DNA of 64,000 nt, taken from positions 1 through 64,000 of the forward strand of contig SUZB01000002.1 of assembly GCA_015060115.1 (NCBI GenBank), in the 5' to 3' direction. The stretch comes from Rikenellaceae bacterium (GTDB lineage: Bacteria; Bacteroidota; Bacteroidia; Bacteroidales; Rikenellaceae). The translations under genes were made by a program, and so were the position numbers. The notes under the pieces were generated by a model. It was given only the letters and a program-made list of their open reading frames with translations. It was not told where the DNA came from and did not search any database. Below, piece by piece: positions 14,361 through 23,803 of the stretch. The stretch's first letter is position 1; every line of letters starts with the position of its first letter.

Positions 14361-15791
14361 TCGGCGGGGTTTGATATTTAACTTCACAGGCTTAATCATA
14401 TTCTCAGGCAAGAGAATAGTATCAAGCTCCTCCTTGGTGAGGATGCCCTCCTCAAGAACGATGTCGTAGACACGACCACCTGTTGCCATAGCCTTCTTAG
14501 CAATCTTTGTAGAGTTCTTGTAGCCGATGATGGGGTTAAGAGCTGTTACGATGCCGAAGCTATCCTGAACATACTTGAGACACTGTGCCTCGTTAGCAAC
14601 GATGCCATCAACACAGTTGATGCGCAAGGTGTCGAAGCCGTTCATCATAATCTCAGCCGACTCGAAGCAGCACTGTGCCATTGTGGGCTCCATAGCGTTG
14701 AGCTCCATCTGAGCCTCCTGAGCGCACATTGCAACACAAGCATCGTTACCGATAACCTTGTAGCAGATCTGGTTCATAACCTCAGGGATAACGGGATTAA
14801 CCTTACCGGGCATAATTGATGAGCCGGGCTGGCGTGCGGGGAGGTCAAACTCGTGGAGACCGCAACGAGGACCAGAGCCAAGGAGGCGGAGGTCGTTACA
14901 GATCTTGTTGAGCTTAACAGCTACACGGCGCAATGCTGAAGAGTAGCCCACCATGCAAGTGGTATCCGAGGTAGCCGCTACGAGGTCCTCAGCGAGCTTG
15001 ATATCCCAACCGGTAATCTGGCGAAGAGCTGCGATGCACTTCTCAGAGTACTCAGGCTCAGAGCAGATACCTGTACCGATAGCTGTAGCACCCATATTCA
15101 CTGTGAGGAACTCCTCGGCAGCGAACTCAAGGTTCTTGCGCTCCTCCTTCAAGATCTGAGCGAAAGCACCGAAGGTCTGACCAAGGGTCATAGGCACAGC
15201 ATCCTCCAACTGAGTACGACCCATCTTGAGGATGTGAGCGAACTCCTTAGCTTTCTTCTCGAACGAAGCGATAAGGTCGTTGTAGTGGCCCATAAATACC
15301 TTGTGGGTAGCGTAGAGACCGAGGTGGATACCGCAAGGATATGCATCGTTGGTCGACTGCGAGCAGTTAACATGATCGTTGGGTGAGCAATACTGATACT
15401 CACCTGCCTCGTGGCCCATAATCTGGAGGGCACGGTTAGCGATAACCTCGTTAGCGTTCATATTGGTGGTAGTACCTGCACCGCCCTGAATCATATCGCA
15501 GGGGAAGTGGTCGTGGTGCTGGCCATCCATAATCTCACGGCAAGCCTGAGCAATACCCTTATACTGAGCCTCGGTCAAAAGGCCGAGCTGGTAGTTAGCC
15601 TCAGCAGCGCCAAGCTTGGTCATTGCCAAACCGTTGATGAACAAGGGGTAGTCGTTGAGGTGGAAACGGCTGATGGGGAAGTTTACGATACCGCGCAATG
15701 TCTGCACGCCATAGAGAGCCTCAACGGGCACCTCCATCTCACCGAGAAGGTCGCTCTCGATACGAGTTTTACCTGAATAGTTAATAGCCAT
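14358..15791 (-). CDS. aspA: Aspartate ammonia-lyase
   Basis: 477 residues of the fumarase/aspartase superfamily; it interconverts aspartate with fumarate and ammonia. The signature GSSIMPGKVNP (about residue 325) and the aspartase-type QGGAGTTTNMNANEV and STNDAYPCG segments are intact. In anaerobic Bacteroidales it feeds fumarate into reduction and succinate formation. It has its own minus-strand -7 box, and its stop codon forms the end of structured element A. Confidence 0.95.
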   Translation of the reverse strand: MAINYSGKTRIESDLLGEMEVPVEALYGVQTLRGIVNFPISRFHLNDYPLFINGLAMTKLGAAEANYQLGLLTEAQYKGIAQACREIMDGQHHDHFPCDMIQGGAGTTTNMNANEVIANRALQIMGHEAGEYQYCSPNDHVNCSQSTNDAYPCGIHLGLYATHKVFMGHYNDLIASFEKKAKEFAHILKMGRTQLEDAVPMTLGQTFGAFAQILKEERKNLEFAAEEFLTVNMGATAIGTGICSEPEYSEKCIAALRQITGWDIKLAEDLVAATSDTTCMVGYSSALRRVAVKLNKICNDLRLLGSGPRCGLHEFDLPARQPGSSIMPGKVNPVIPEVMNQICYKVIGNDACVAMCAQEAQMELNAMEPTMAQCCFESAEIMMNGFDTLRINCVDGIVANEAQCLKYVQDSFGIVTALNPIIGYKNSTKIAKKAMATGGRVYDIVLEEGILTKEELDTILLPENMIKPVKLNIKPRR

Positions 15792-15852
15792 AATTAGGTT
15801 AATTTTTTAATATTTAGTAATTGTTTATCAGTCTTAAGGTCTTTGCATTATA

Positions 15853-15860
15853 CAAAGGTA
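15853..15860 (-). promoter_or_regulatory. -7 box of aspA
   Basis: CAAAGGTA on the plus strand is TACCTTTG on the minus strand, about 60 nt before the aspA start. Confidence 0.5.
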
Positions 15861-15997
15861 GTAATTTTTCCCCAACCGCCACCCTTTTTCTCTAACATTT
15901 TTTGTCGTTTCTAATTTATTTAGAAACTTTAGCCCTCCTGAGCGTTGCATCTTTGTAGCGATAAAAGCATAAATAACAGCTAAAACATCTACGAAAA

Positions 15998-16576
15998 ATG
16001 CAACGAATTACAAGAATTTTACTACTTATCGCGATTGGCGCCACCCTACTTTCGGGCGTTGTCCTTAAAGGGCTATACGAAGAGAATGAGCGCCTTAAGA
16101 GAAATTGCGAGGCGCTAACGGAGGATGTTACGCTCTACCGCACACGGGCGGGTGAGTCGGCAGCATCGGTACAGGTCTTGGAGCTGAAGCTCAGCGAGTT
16201 TCGCAAGCAACATCAAGCCGACACGGAGCGTATCCGAGCATTAGGCATCAGCCTTAGGCGTGCCGAGAGCTACGCCAAGAGCGCAATGGAGCAGCGCTAT
16301 GCCGATAGCGTAGTGTTGCGTGATACGGTTATTTTGCACGACACGGTGCGCCTCTTCGAGGGTGGCGACAGATGGAGCCACATAGCGGGCATTATCGCGG
16401 GCGACAGGCTAAGCTACGATATTCATACGGTAGACACCCTGCACCAAGTGGTGCATCGCGTGCCTCGCAAATGGTGGTTTTTCCGCTTTGGCACCCGCGC
16501 CATAAGGCAGGAGATATGGTCGTCAAACCCGAATACACAGTTGGTATACTCGGAGTATGTGGAGCTGAAAAGGTAG
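15998..16576 (+). CDS. DUF6549-like phage-associated membrane protein
   Basis: 192 residues: one N-terminal membrane anchor (LLLIAIGATLLSGVVLK), a coiled-coil stretch (about 30-110) and a conserved C-terminal part (VHRVPRKWWFF...IRQEIWSSNPNTQ). From memory this matches a family common in Bacteroides prophages, often near lysis genes; its anchor plus coiled coil recalls inner-membrane spanins, but that role is inference. Here it stands alone between housekeeping and surface-protein genes, with a near-consensus CATCTTTG box about 45 nt upstream. Probably a leftover or domesticated phage gene. Confidence 0.7.
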   Translation: MQRITRILLLIAIGATLLSGVVLKGLYEENERLKRNCEALTEDVTLYRTRAGESAASVQVLELKLSEFRKQHQADTERIRALGISLRRAESYAKSAMEQRYADSVVLRDTVILHDTVRLFEGGDRWSHIAGIIAGDRLSYDIHTVDTLHQVVHRVPRKWWFFRFGTRAIRQEIWSSNPNTQLVYSEYVELKR

Positions 16577-16626
16577 AGGGGGGGGCAGGCGTTTCGCCTG
16601 CGGACTACGCCCCAAGGGACAAAATA

Positions 16627-16744
16627 ATTTTTAAGACCGATAAGACCGTAAGACTTTAAGACCATTACGAGGTCGAGTATCAAAAAATCCTACTTGTCCT
16701 AATCGTCTTACTTGTCCTAAAAATTCTAACAACTAAAAACTAAA
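16627..16744 (+). repeat. Family C hairpin, copy C1
   Basis: 3' UTR element of the DUF6549 gene. An array of TAAGACCGATAAGACC-type units is followed by the conserved loop CCATTACGAGGTCGAGTATC, then TCCTACTTGTCCTAATCGTC-type units that partly complement the first array, then AACAACTAAAAACT. A bidirectional terminator follows. Confidence 0.75.
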
Positions 16745-16745
16745 A

Positions 16746-16780
16746 AAGAGCGATTGGAGATTTTCCAACCGCTCTTTTTA
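16746..16780. terminator. Bidirectional terminator
   Basis: GAGCGATTGG-agatttt-CCAACCGCTC flanked by AAAAAA on the left and TTTTTA on the right. It serves both the DUF6549 gene and the minus-strand PCMD gene that ends at 16794. Confidence 0.75.
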
Positions 16781-16793
16781 GTCTCTCAAGAAA

Positions 16794-18395
16794 TTAATAT
16801 ACGAGTGTAAGGTCGTCTACCAACATCAAACTCTGTGTCGAGCCGGTAAAATAGTCGCCAAAGCGTGAACCCGAGCATACGATAATCATATGAGTGGGAA
16901 CATCGCCGGTAGAACGATAGTCGAGAGGCAAGGTAAACTCCATCCAGCCATTGGTGGACTCTGTGAGAATCATCTCGCCCACGCCGATAACATCCTTGCC
17001 ATTCTTGTCGAAATAGGTGCTCTCGTCCTTGGTATTTACCACCACAGGGCAATCAGCGCTACCGCCATACTCCTCTGCTCGCCAGCGACCTACGGCAATC
17101 ATAATCTGACCCTCGTCCATATCGCCCTTTTGGAGGTTGGGGCGTGCTGAGGGCACGCGGCCAAGCTCGTCGATAACACCACAGTTGTACTTCACCCAGC
17201 CGTGAAGTGCCACAGGGCGTGCCGTAGAGGGGCGACCGAAGTTTACCAAGCCATCAAGGCCCACAAGACCGCCAAACTCGCCAAGGAAGATATTACCAGC
17301 AGCAAACTTACCGAGACCCATCAGCGCAGCTTTCTTAGACTGCAACGATGCGGCATACTTACCCTCGCTACCGGGGCGAATATCCTCGGTAGGCTCTGTA
17401 AGGGTCGTGCTTGCCATAGCTGCACCATCGTTACCTGAGCCCCAGAAGGGAACGCCACCCAGAGCATAGGGGCGAACAATGCCCTTATCATCGGTATGCC
17501 ACTCCTCGAAGTCGCTATTGGGCAACTCGAAGATTGCATCGGTCGTAACCTTCGTGGTGGGTGTTACGCTATCATCGACATAGGCCATAACCTCGTAGTC
17601 GGTGAGAGGCTCAAGGCCCTCGATGCAAGCAGAGAAGCTACCGCCCTCCGCCTCAACATTTTCGACCTCCGTCCACTCCTCGCTATCTGCGGTACGGTAG
17701 CGGAAGCCCTGTTTTTCTCCGCTACGACCGTTGGCATAGAGCCAGATACGCTTAGCCCAGGCATCCACGGCCGAGAACTCGACATCGATATCCTTCTGGA
17801 TAATCTTCAGCGTCCACATCTCCTCGATATCGCCGTGGTAACTGACCATCGTATGGTGTACCGTGCCATCGAACGAGGTAAACGAGAGGGGGTCGGGATA
17901 GTAGGTCGTAATATCCTTAGGGCCGAACTTTGCCGCAGTGATGCGCACATTATTCATATCGTAGTCCATAGGGACATACGCCGTAGCGATATGGCTCACG
18001 GCATCAATCTCCGACTCACCAATCTGACCCTCAACGCGGAAGTAGCGCTCGATATTCTGCGTAGCACGGATTGTCCACTCAAAGGTCTGATACTTCGTAA
18101 GATTTACATATAGCGCATTGCGCATATCGAACCTGCCGGGGAACTGCACATCTGCCTCGGCACCCTCCGTAAAGGTTACATCCTTAATCTCGACCTTGCG
18201 AATGTCGATAATCTCCTCAAGCTCAAAATCTACGGTGCAAGCCGAGGTGTTAATCGTGGCGGGCGCCTTCTCACCCTCGGCATGAAATGTGAGGATGTCG
18301 AGCTTGACGATGGGATAGGGAATATCGTTGTCGATACAACCAGTTGCCGCAAGCGTAGCAAGCGCAACGAACAAATATCTAAATAGCTTCTTCAT
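16794..18395 (-). CDS. PCMD-domain surface lipoprotein
   Basis: 533 residues with a lipobox (LAATGCID). The N-terminal half is beta-sandwich-like. The C-terminal region (about 290-533), opening with ELPNSDFEEWH and ending in YFTGSTQSLMLVDDLTLVY, is typical of the PCMD (putative carbohydrate metabolism domain) family, a jelly-roll-like fold. Last gene of the seven-gene operon starting at 26418; the spacing to the gene before it is only 5 bp. The ligand is unknown; glycan binding is suggested only by the domain name. Confidence 0.8.
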   Translation of the reverse strand: MKKLFRYLFVALATLAATGCIDNDIPYPIVKLDILTFHAEGEKAPATINTSACTVDFELEEIIDIRKVEIKDVTFTEGAEADVQFPGRFDMRNALYVNLTKYQTFEWTIRATQNIERYFRVEGQIGESEIDAVSHIATAYVPMDYDMNNVRITAAKFGPKDITTYYPDPLSFTSFDGTVHHTMVSYHGDIEEMWTLKIIQKDIDVEFSAVDAWAKRIWLYANGRSGEKQGFRYRTADSEEWTEVENVEAEGGSFSACIEGLEPLTDYEVMAYVDDSVTPTTKVTTDAIFELPNSDFEEWHTDDKGIVRPYALGGVPFWGSGNDGAAMASTTLTEPTEDIRPGSEGKYAASLQSKKAALMGLGKFAAGNIFLGEFGGLVGLDGLVNFGRPSTARPVALHGWVKYNCGVIDELGRVPSARPNLQKGDMDEGQIMIAVGRWRAEEYGGSADCPVVVNTKDESTYFDKNGKDVIGVGEMILTESTNGWMEFTLPLDYRSTGDVPTHMIIVCSGSRFGDYFTGSTQSLMLVDDLTLVY

Positions 18396-18400
18396 AGCAC

Positions 18401-19207
18401 CTACTTCTTATTATTCCACAAATGCGCCACAAGGCCAATCTGGATATTGGCAATGTTGAGCTTAAACTTCATACTTGAGTGATCTCGACGACCGATAACC
18501 TCGCCGGCGTTGTTGAGCTGGCGGATATTGTTGTACGAGAGGCCACCGATGCCCACCGTAACGGTAAGACATACCTGAGGGAAGACATAGACGCCCAAGC
18601 CGGGGTTTACATTGAGCTTAGCCGAGAAGTTACGGCTCTCGGAGGTAGATGCCGAGTCGCCCTCGCCTGAGCTAATAAGCGATGTACCCGTCTTGAACTT
18701 AAGCTCCGTCTCAAGGATTACACCCACGATGCCTCGACGGTCAAGACCCATAAAGTTGCGGTGGAAGAGCGACCACGAGAAGCTCTCGTTGCGCAACGCA
18801 AGGTTTGACAACGACAAATCCTCGATGCCATCGGCGATAAGGCCGAGGTCTACATCGATATTGCCTAACTTACCATCAATAAGGTCGTAGCCAAGACGAA
18901 GACCTACGGCACGATTGTCGCGGTAGGCATAGGCAAAGAAGGGGTTTACCGAGGCGCTCTTAAGGCCGACATCAATGCCATCGAGCAACAACATCAAATC
19001 CGAGTCCTCGGCCTTGAGTGTGCCGTACGATGCTGTAAGACCGAGCATAACCTCGCCCTTGTAGACAAACTTATTGTGGTCGATATTGCGGTTAAGGCGC
19101 TGACGCATAGGCAGGAACTTGCCCTTAGCCTCCGTATCAGCCTCCTGAGCCGAGAGTGTTGCTACCGATACCATCGCCGCAACCAAGAGTAGAAAAATAC
19201 GCTTCAT
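18401..19207 (-). CDS. Outer-membrane beta-barrel protein (operon member)
   Basis: 268 residues with a Sec signal peptide (MVSVATLSAQ). The body has alternating aromatic/small residues typical of beta strands (GLTASYGTL, NPFFAYAYRDN, AVGLRLGYD) and ends in a strand (IQIGLVAHLW). It is a distant paralogue of the next gene (19221-20036), with the same plan and a shared motif (G.TASY.T). Probably an outer-membrane partner or porin-like component for the lipoproteins of the operon; function unknown. Confidence 0.7.
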   Translation of the reverse strand: MKRIFLLLVAAMVSVATLSAQEADTEAKGKFLPMRQRLNRNIDHNKFVYKGEVMLGLTASYGTLKAEDSDLMLLLDGIDVGLKSASVNPFFAYAYRDNRAVGLRLGYDLIDGKLGNIDVDLGLIADGIEDLSLSNLALRNESFSWSLFHRNFMGLDRRGIVGVILETELKFKTGTSLISSGEGDSASTSESRNFSAKLNVNPGLGVYVFPQVCLTVTVGIGGLSYNNIRQLNNAGEVIGRRDHSSMKFKLNIANIQIGLVAHLWNNKK

Positions 19208-19220
19208 AGTGCTTCGTGGT

Positions 19221-20036
19221 TTAGAGGTAGAACGATACGCCGAAACCTACCGAGAGGAGGTTCAGCTTGAAATTTGCATCTGAAGAGATCATAGAGCCGC
19301 TATCCACCTGATTCTTAATCTGCTTTACGCGGTCCACGCCGATGCCGAAGACACCGATAGAGAGCTCTATGGCGGTGTTGTTCGTCACGAAGGCGACGAT
19401 ACCGGGCTGAATGGCCAACGAGGCGCCGAAACTCTTGGTATAGGTACCGCGATAGTTCTGCATACCATCGACAACGCCATTCTCGGCTACGGCCTTCGAC
19501 TGACCACCCGACAGGTTGAGCTGTGCCTCAACAAAGAAGGCAAAGCGCTGGCTATGCCCCAGCGGAATGTAGGGGCGCCAGAAGAGCGTACCGGTATAGG
19601 CGTGCTTAATCTGGTGGAGATAGTCGATACCCATAGCTGTGTCGCCCACCGATATCGAGGCATTGTCGAGCGCAAGGAGCGAACGATTGTAGCCAAAACG
19701 GATACCCACAGCCATATTTCTCCAAGGCGCGTATGCAATCATAGGACTAACACCCACGGTGTAGCCCTCCGAGTCGATATCGTTGATAAGCGTAAAGGTA
19801 TAATCCTTGTTGCGATGGGTAGAGTATGAGGCAGTACCGCCAAATATCCACTGACCCTTCGCCACAAAGCAGTCGTTGGACGAGAATCCACGCTGCTGGC
19901 GAGCCTCATTGGGGCTAAGGCTCACGGGTGCAACAGCCGTAGTATCGGCAACTGCACCTACTTCACTCACCACCTCCTGCGCCGTAAGCACAGCAACAGA
20001 GAGCGAGGCGAGCAGTAGAAGGCAAAATCTCTTCAT
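19221..20036 (-). CDS. Outer-membrane beta-barrel protein (paralogue)
   Basis: 271 residues, signal peptide ending VAVLTAQ, body rich in beta-strand patterns (WIFGGTASYSTHR, MAVGIRFGYNRS, GTLFWRPYIPLG) and a C-terminal aromatic-ended strand (GFGVSFYL). It resembles 18401-19207 in length and order of motifs, suggesting a tandem duplication. Separated from it by 13 bp, so co-transcribed. Confidence 0.7.
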   Translation of the reverse strand: MKRFCLLLLASLSVAVLTAQEVVSEVGAVADTTAVAPVSLSPNEARQQRGFSSNDCFVAKGQWIFGGTASYSTHRNKDYTFTLINDIDSEGYTVGVSPMIAYAPWRNMAVGIRFGYNRSLLALDNASISVGDTAMGIDYLHQIKHAYTGTLFWRPYIPLGHSQRFAFFVEAQLNLSGGQSKAVAENGVVDGMQNYRGTYTKSFGASLAIQPGIVAFVTNNTAIELSIGVFGIGVDRVKQIKNQVDSGSMISSDANFKLNLLSVGFGVSFYL

Positions 20037-20093
20037 TAATTCAAAATAGTGAGATAGTGGCGACTACTGCCACCACTATCTCAATTGCGAAAA

Positions 20094-22085
20094 CTAGTAG
20101 TTTAATACAATATCATCGACATACATCCACGAGTCGGTAGAACCGCAGAAGTAATCACCATAAGCCGATGTTGAGAATGATACAGAGATCTTCTTAGGAG
20201 TCATACTCTGCCAATTATCAACATAGGTCAGCTCAACGGTCTTCTGCACCCAATCGCTATTAGAGTCGGTATCCGAGAGGAAGCCATAGGCTATCATACC
20301 GGGCTTATCCTTGAGGTTATCCTTGGTGAGGAATGTCGATTCATCTGTGGTATCAACAGTATAGGTAGTACCATCGGTAATAAGTACCATAGCAGAATAG
20401 GGATCCGTACCACTTACCTTGCTACCATGTGTGATGTTACCCTGATTATTCTTCATCCAGAAGGTTACCGAGCTGGGGCGTGCAGTATAAGAGAAGTCCT
20501 TACCAAATGTAACCTTACCGCTCATTGTCGCCATACTCAACTCGAAGCTACCTGTAAATAGGTTACCTGCAGCAAACTTACCCACCGCCGACATAGCAAC
20601 AAGGTTAGCTGCATAAGTGCCTGAATGAGCATCGGTAGACTGCTTCATAAGTGTAGTGAAGCTATTGTTACCCGAGCTCCAAAGGCCTCCAAGCGTTTTG
20701 CTATCGCTCCAAGTCTCGAAGTCGCCGTTGGGAAGCTGTACACCCTTAGCTGTAATATGCGTTAGAGACTTACCTGTGTCTACTGCATCAATAACAAGCT
20801 TATAAGTATAGTTCTTATCGGCAGCGAAGTTTGTGCCAGTAGCAGTATATGTACCATCAGCACCAGCTACGGCATCCACCTCAGTCCAAGTAGAGCCATC
20901 TGTAGAGTAGGCAATCTTTACTGACGAAGCTGAGGTATTGAAAACCAAAGCCTTGAATGTAACATTACCAAACCAGAGGTCGTAATCAGCAGTGGTGAGG
21001 GGCAATACACCCTGAACATTGTAGACTACATCTTTCTCCAACTTACCGCCATCGACATCCTCTACAAAGAATGTAATGGCATTCTTACCACCTGCAACAA
21101 GCGTAAAGAAGTCATCAGCGACAGTGATATTGTAGTTCATATCATCAACCTTCTCTACGGTAACGCCTGTGATGGTATCCTCGAGGAGGTTGTACTCCAC
21201 ACCATCGGCAGTGATAGTGAAGGTCTCGATAGTTGCCAACGACGATACCTTATATGTAAGGCTCTCCGCAGTTGACATCTGCTCCTCCGAAACATCGAAG
21301 CCTACGCCCAAGAGTGTGGGGTCGGGGCTGAAGATAAGGGTATCGTCCTTCTCCTCGAGGGTCTCATCTACCGTAGCCTCGATAACAAGACCACCGGGAG
21401 CATCTGCCGAGTACTTGAGGGTGATGGTATACTTTGCAGCAGCCTTCACATTCTCAATAACGGCCTCCTTAACGATAGCGCCCTCCTCAGGGTGATTACC
21501 CTCGAAGTGCCAAACGAGCGATGTCTGCTCCTCGGGCAAGATAAAGTAACCCTCCTTCGACTCGGTGTACTTCAACGAGTGAACATCACCAGTGTTTACG
21601 GCGTTCTGGTCGTAGCTATCCGAAACAGCTACTGTTGTTGCAAAACCTGCATCGAGCTTCTCCGAAACGGTAGCATCGTAGTTTACGGCAACAACTGTAG
21701 AGACGAGCTTACAATCAACCGCCACTGAGGTTACGATACCTGCCTCGATGGTGAAGTTCTGCTCACCAGCATAGTACTTGCCATCGAAGGTTGCAACGCG
21801 CTTATCGCCAACAACAACCTTAGCTACATACTCTCCTGCAAGGAAGTTGATAGTAGCAGGGACATCTGCCATAGAGGTATAGCGACGAACAAGGTTCTCC
21901 TCGCCATCGACAATCTGATAAATCTTTACGACAACCGACTGGTCGGCAATAACCTCCGACTGCTGTGCAACGCTCAAACGCGCAGCACCCTCGTTGGTTG
22001 CCAAGATAACATCATCAAAGCTCTTATCTGTAGAGCAAGCTGCCATAACAAGCAACAGGCTCAAAAGTGATAGTATCTTCTTCAT
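20094..22085 (-). CDS. DUF4493-PCMD fusion surface lipoprotein
   Basis: 663 residues from ATG 22085 (MKKILSLL); the ORF track's start nine residues earlier is less likely because the lipoprotein signal (LLVMAACST) begins at MKK. The N-terminal ~200 residues match the DUF4493 pattern (strands ending in NVKAAAKYTITLKYSADAPGG). The C-terminal part from about 455 is a PCMD-like domain (LPNGDFETWS...CGSTDSWMYVDDIVLNY) closely related to that at 16794-18395. Surface display is likely; function unknown. Confidence 0.8.
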   Translation of the reverse strand: MKKILSLLSLLLVMAACSTDKSFDDVILATNEGAARLSVAQQSEVIADQSVVVKIYQIVDGEENLVRRYTSMADVPATINFLAGEYVAKVVVGDKRVATFDGKYYAGEQNFTIEAGIVTSVAVDCKLVSTVVAVNYDATVSEKLDAGFATTVAVSDSYDQNAVNTGDVHSLKYTESKEGYFILPEEQTSLVWHFEGNHPEEGAIVKEAVIENVKAAAKYTITLKYSADAPGGLVIEATVDETLEEKDDTLIFSPDPTLLGVGFDVSEEQMSTAESLTYKVSSLATIETFTITADGVEYNLLEDTITGVTVEKVDDMNYNITVADDFFTLVAGGKNAITFFVEDVDGGKLEKDVVYNVQGVLPLTTADYDLWFGNVTFKALVFNTSASSVKIAYSTDGSTWTEVDAVAGADGTYTATGTNFAADKNYTYKLVIDAVDTGKSLTHITAKGVQLPNGDFETWSDSKTLGGLWSSGNNSFTTLMKQSTDAHSGTYAANLVAMSAVGKFAAGNLFTGSFELSMATMSGKVTFGKDFSYTARPSSVTFWMKNNQGNITHGSKVSGTDPYSAMVLITDGTTYTVDTTDESTFLTKDNLKDKPGMIAYGFLSDTDSNSDWVQKTVELTYVDNWQSMTPKKISVSFSTSAYGDYFCGSTDSWMYVDDIVLNY

Positions 22086-22120
22086 AGTCTCAAAAATCAA
22101 TCTTTTACACATACTATCAG

Positions 22121-23788
22121 TTACTCAAAACGAATCATCACGGTCTTTGTTGTTGCATTGCCACGAGCATCAGTAACCGTCATCTCGAAGCTATGCTCAC
22201 CAGCACCAAAGCTGTTTAGGATGCCGAGGAATGTAGTGATACTTAGGTTAAGCTCTGTCTTGCCCGAAACCTCATCACCTACGGGGAAGCCAAGACCCTT
22301 CAAAGATTCGAAATACTGAGAATCGTTCACAAGGCTGAACTCACCTGCAAGACCTACACTTGACAACTCCTCGGGAGTAAGTGTTGCAGAGATAATCTTA
22401 ACCTTGAAATCTGCAATTCCAAGAGGTGCAGTCACAGTCAAATCACAAGTCATGCCAGCCACATAGGTCTGCTGCTCATCGATGTTGTAACCAACCCAAA
22501 CGATGCTTGGAACAGGAGCAACACCCTGACCATACTTTATAGAGAGTGTAGCAACACTCTTGCCACCGTTGGCGTCAGTAACGGTAATCTCGAAAGAGTG
22601 AGTACCCTCGTACGACTTAAGCATCTCGGCCTGCGAAGCAAACTTAATGCGGGTAGAGGTAGCACCCTTAGCATCGGTAGGATAACCCATCATCTTAAGA
22701 ATTGCATTCGACACCTCGCTATCGCAGATATCTTCCTCCAAGGGCAAAATCTCAGAGTAAGCGGCGGTGAAGTCTGCGTTATCCGACGAAGCCTTAACAA
22801 CGATAGACTGAATTGCCGACTTCGAGGTGATGTCGATATTGATAGATGAGATGAAGTTGCCATCAGCATCGAACATATCGTCAGTAAGCTCGAAGGTCTC
22901 TTCCAAGTTGTGGCCCTCCCAGATAATCTCGGGCAAGTCGGTGTCATCAACCAATACCTCCTCCATCAACGATGCCGAAGTATCGAAGCTAATCTCCTCG
23001 TCATAGGTCCAAGTGTCGCATACGATGCCGATAGTAGCGGTACCGTCAGCAGCGTGCTGGATAACAACATTAATCTTACGCCACTGAGCAGCCTTAACAT
23101 GCTCAATCTTGTTGGTCATAATGATATCCTTCTCGCTACCCTTGTAACGGCAAGTAAATGTAAGGTCTAAGGTATTCTCAGCCTCTACAGCCTTGAAATA
23201 ACCGGCACGAGTCTCGTTGATAGCATAGCTAAGAGCGCTCTCGCCCAAAGCAACACTCATTGTCGAGTAGTCGGTATCGAGCTGCTCAAGGATATCAGCC
23301 GAGTAGGCTACGGTAACCTTGATATTAGACAACTTACATACGATGTCGCTAACGGTTGTTGTCTGCTTACGGGTGATAATAACCTCCTTCTCAGCAGCGT
23401 AGATAGGCTGCTCGAACTCTGCGCCCGAGGTCATCTCGCCCGAAGAGAGTGATACGGTATAGGTGCCGGCATAGAGTGCGATAGGCTCTTCGGGGAGCTC
23501 GCTGTAGAGGTACTCGGCAACCTTAGCGCCAGTAGCATCGCTAACTACCACATTGAAGGTGTTGATATCGACAGCGCGTGTTGCCAAGGCATCGGCAACA
23601 TTCTCCGAGCTATCGGTATTCTCGGTCTCAACCATAACCGAGGCGTTAAGACCGCCAAGAGCAAGGTAACCCATATTCTCCTTACCCTCAGGATCGTTTG
23701 TCGTATAGTTGGGGTTGTCCTTGTTGCAAGAGCACAACACCATTGCCAAAATAGCGGTGAGGCTCAGAAACTTAGTAAATGTTTTCAT
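22121..23788 (-). CDS. DUF4493 lipoprotein
   Basis: 555 residues with a lipobox (MVLCSCNK). The N-terminal ~275 residues have the DUF4493 plan (Y-L-ALGGLNASV, AEYLYSELPEEPIALYAGTYTV, VKAAQWRKINVVIQHAADG). The rest holds two more beta-sandwich modules with a repeated closing motif (SFEITVTDANGGKSVATLSIKYG and SFEMTVTDARGNATTKTVMIRF). Cell-surface structural or adhesive protein by inference. Third gene of the operon; 15 bp separate it from the gene before. Confidence 0.78.
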   Translation of the reverse strand: MKTFTKFLSLTAILAMVLCSCNKDNPNYTTNDPEGKENMGYLALGGLNASVMVETENTDSSENVADALATRAVDINTFNVVVSDATGAKVAEYLYSELPEEPIALYAGTYTVSLSSGEMTSGAEFEQPIYAAEKEVIITRKQTTTVSDIVCKLSNIKVTVAYSADILEQLDTDYSTMSVALGESALSYAINETRAGYFKAVEAENTLDLTFTCRYKGSEKDIIMTNKIEHVKAAQWRKINVVIQHAADGTATIGIVCDTWTYDEEISFDTSASLMEEVLVDDTDLPEIIWEGHNLEETFELTDDMFDADGNFISSINIDITSKSAIQSIVVKASSDNADFTAAYSEILPLEEDICDSEVSNAILKMMGYPTDAKGATSTRIKFASQAEMLKSYEGTHSFEITVTDANGGKSVATLSIKYGQGVAPVPSIVWVGYNIDEQQTYVAGMTCDLTVTAPLGIADFKVKIISATLTPEELSSVGLAGEFSLVNDSQYFESLKGLGFPVGDEVSGKTELNLSITTFLGILNSFGAGEHSFEMTVTDARGNATTKTVMIRFE

Positions 23789-23803
23789 ATTTCGTCAAGG
23801 TGT

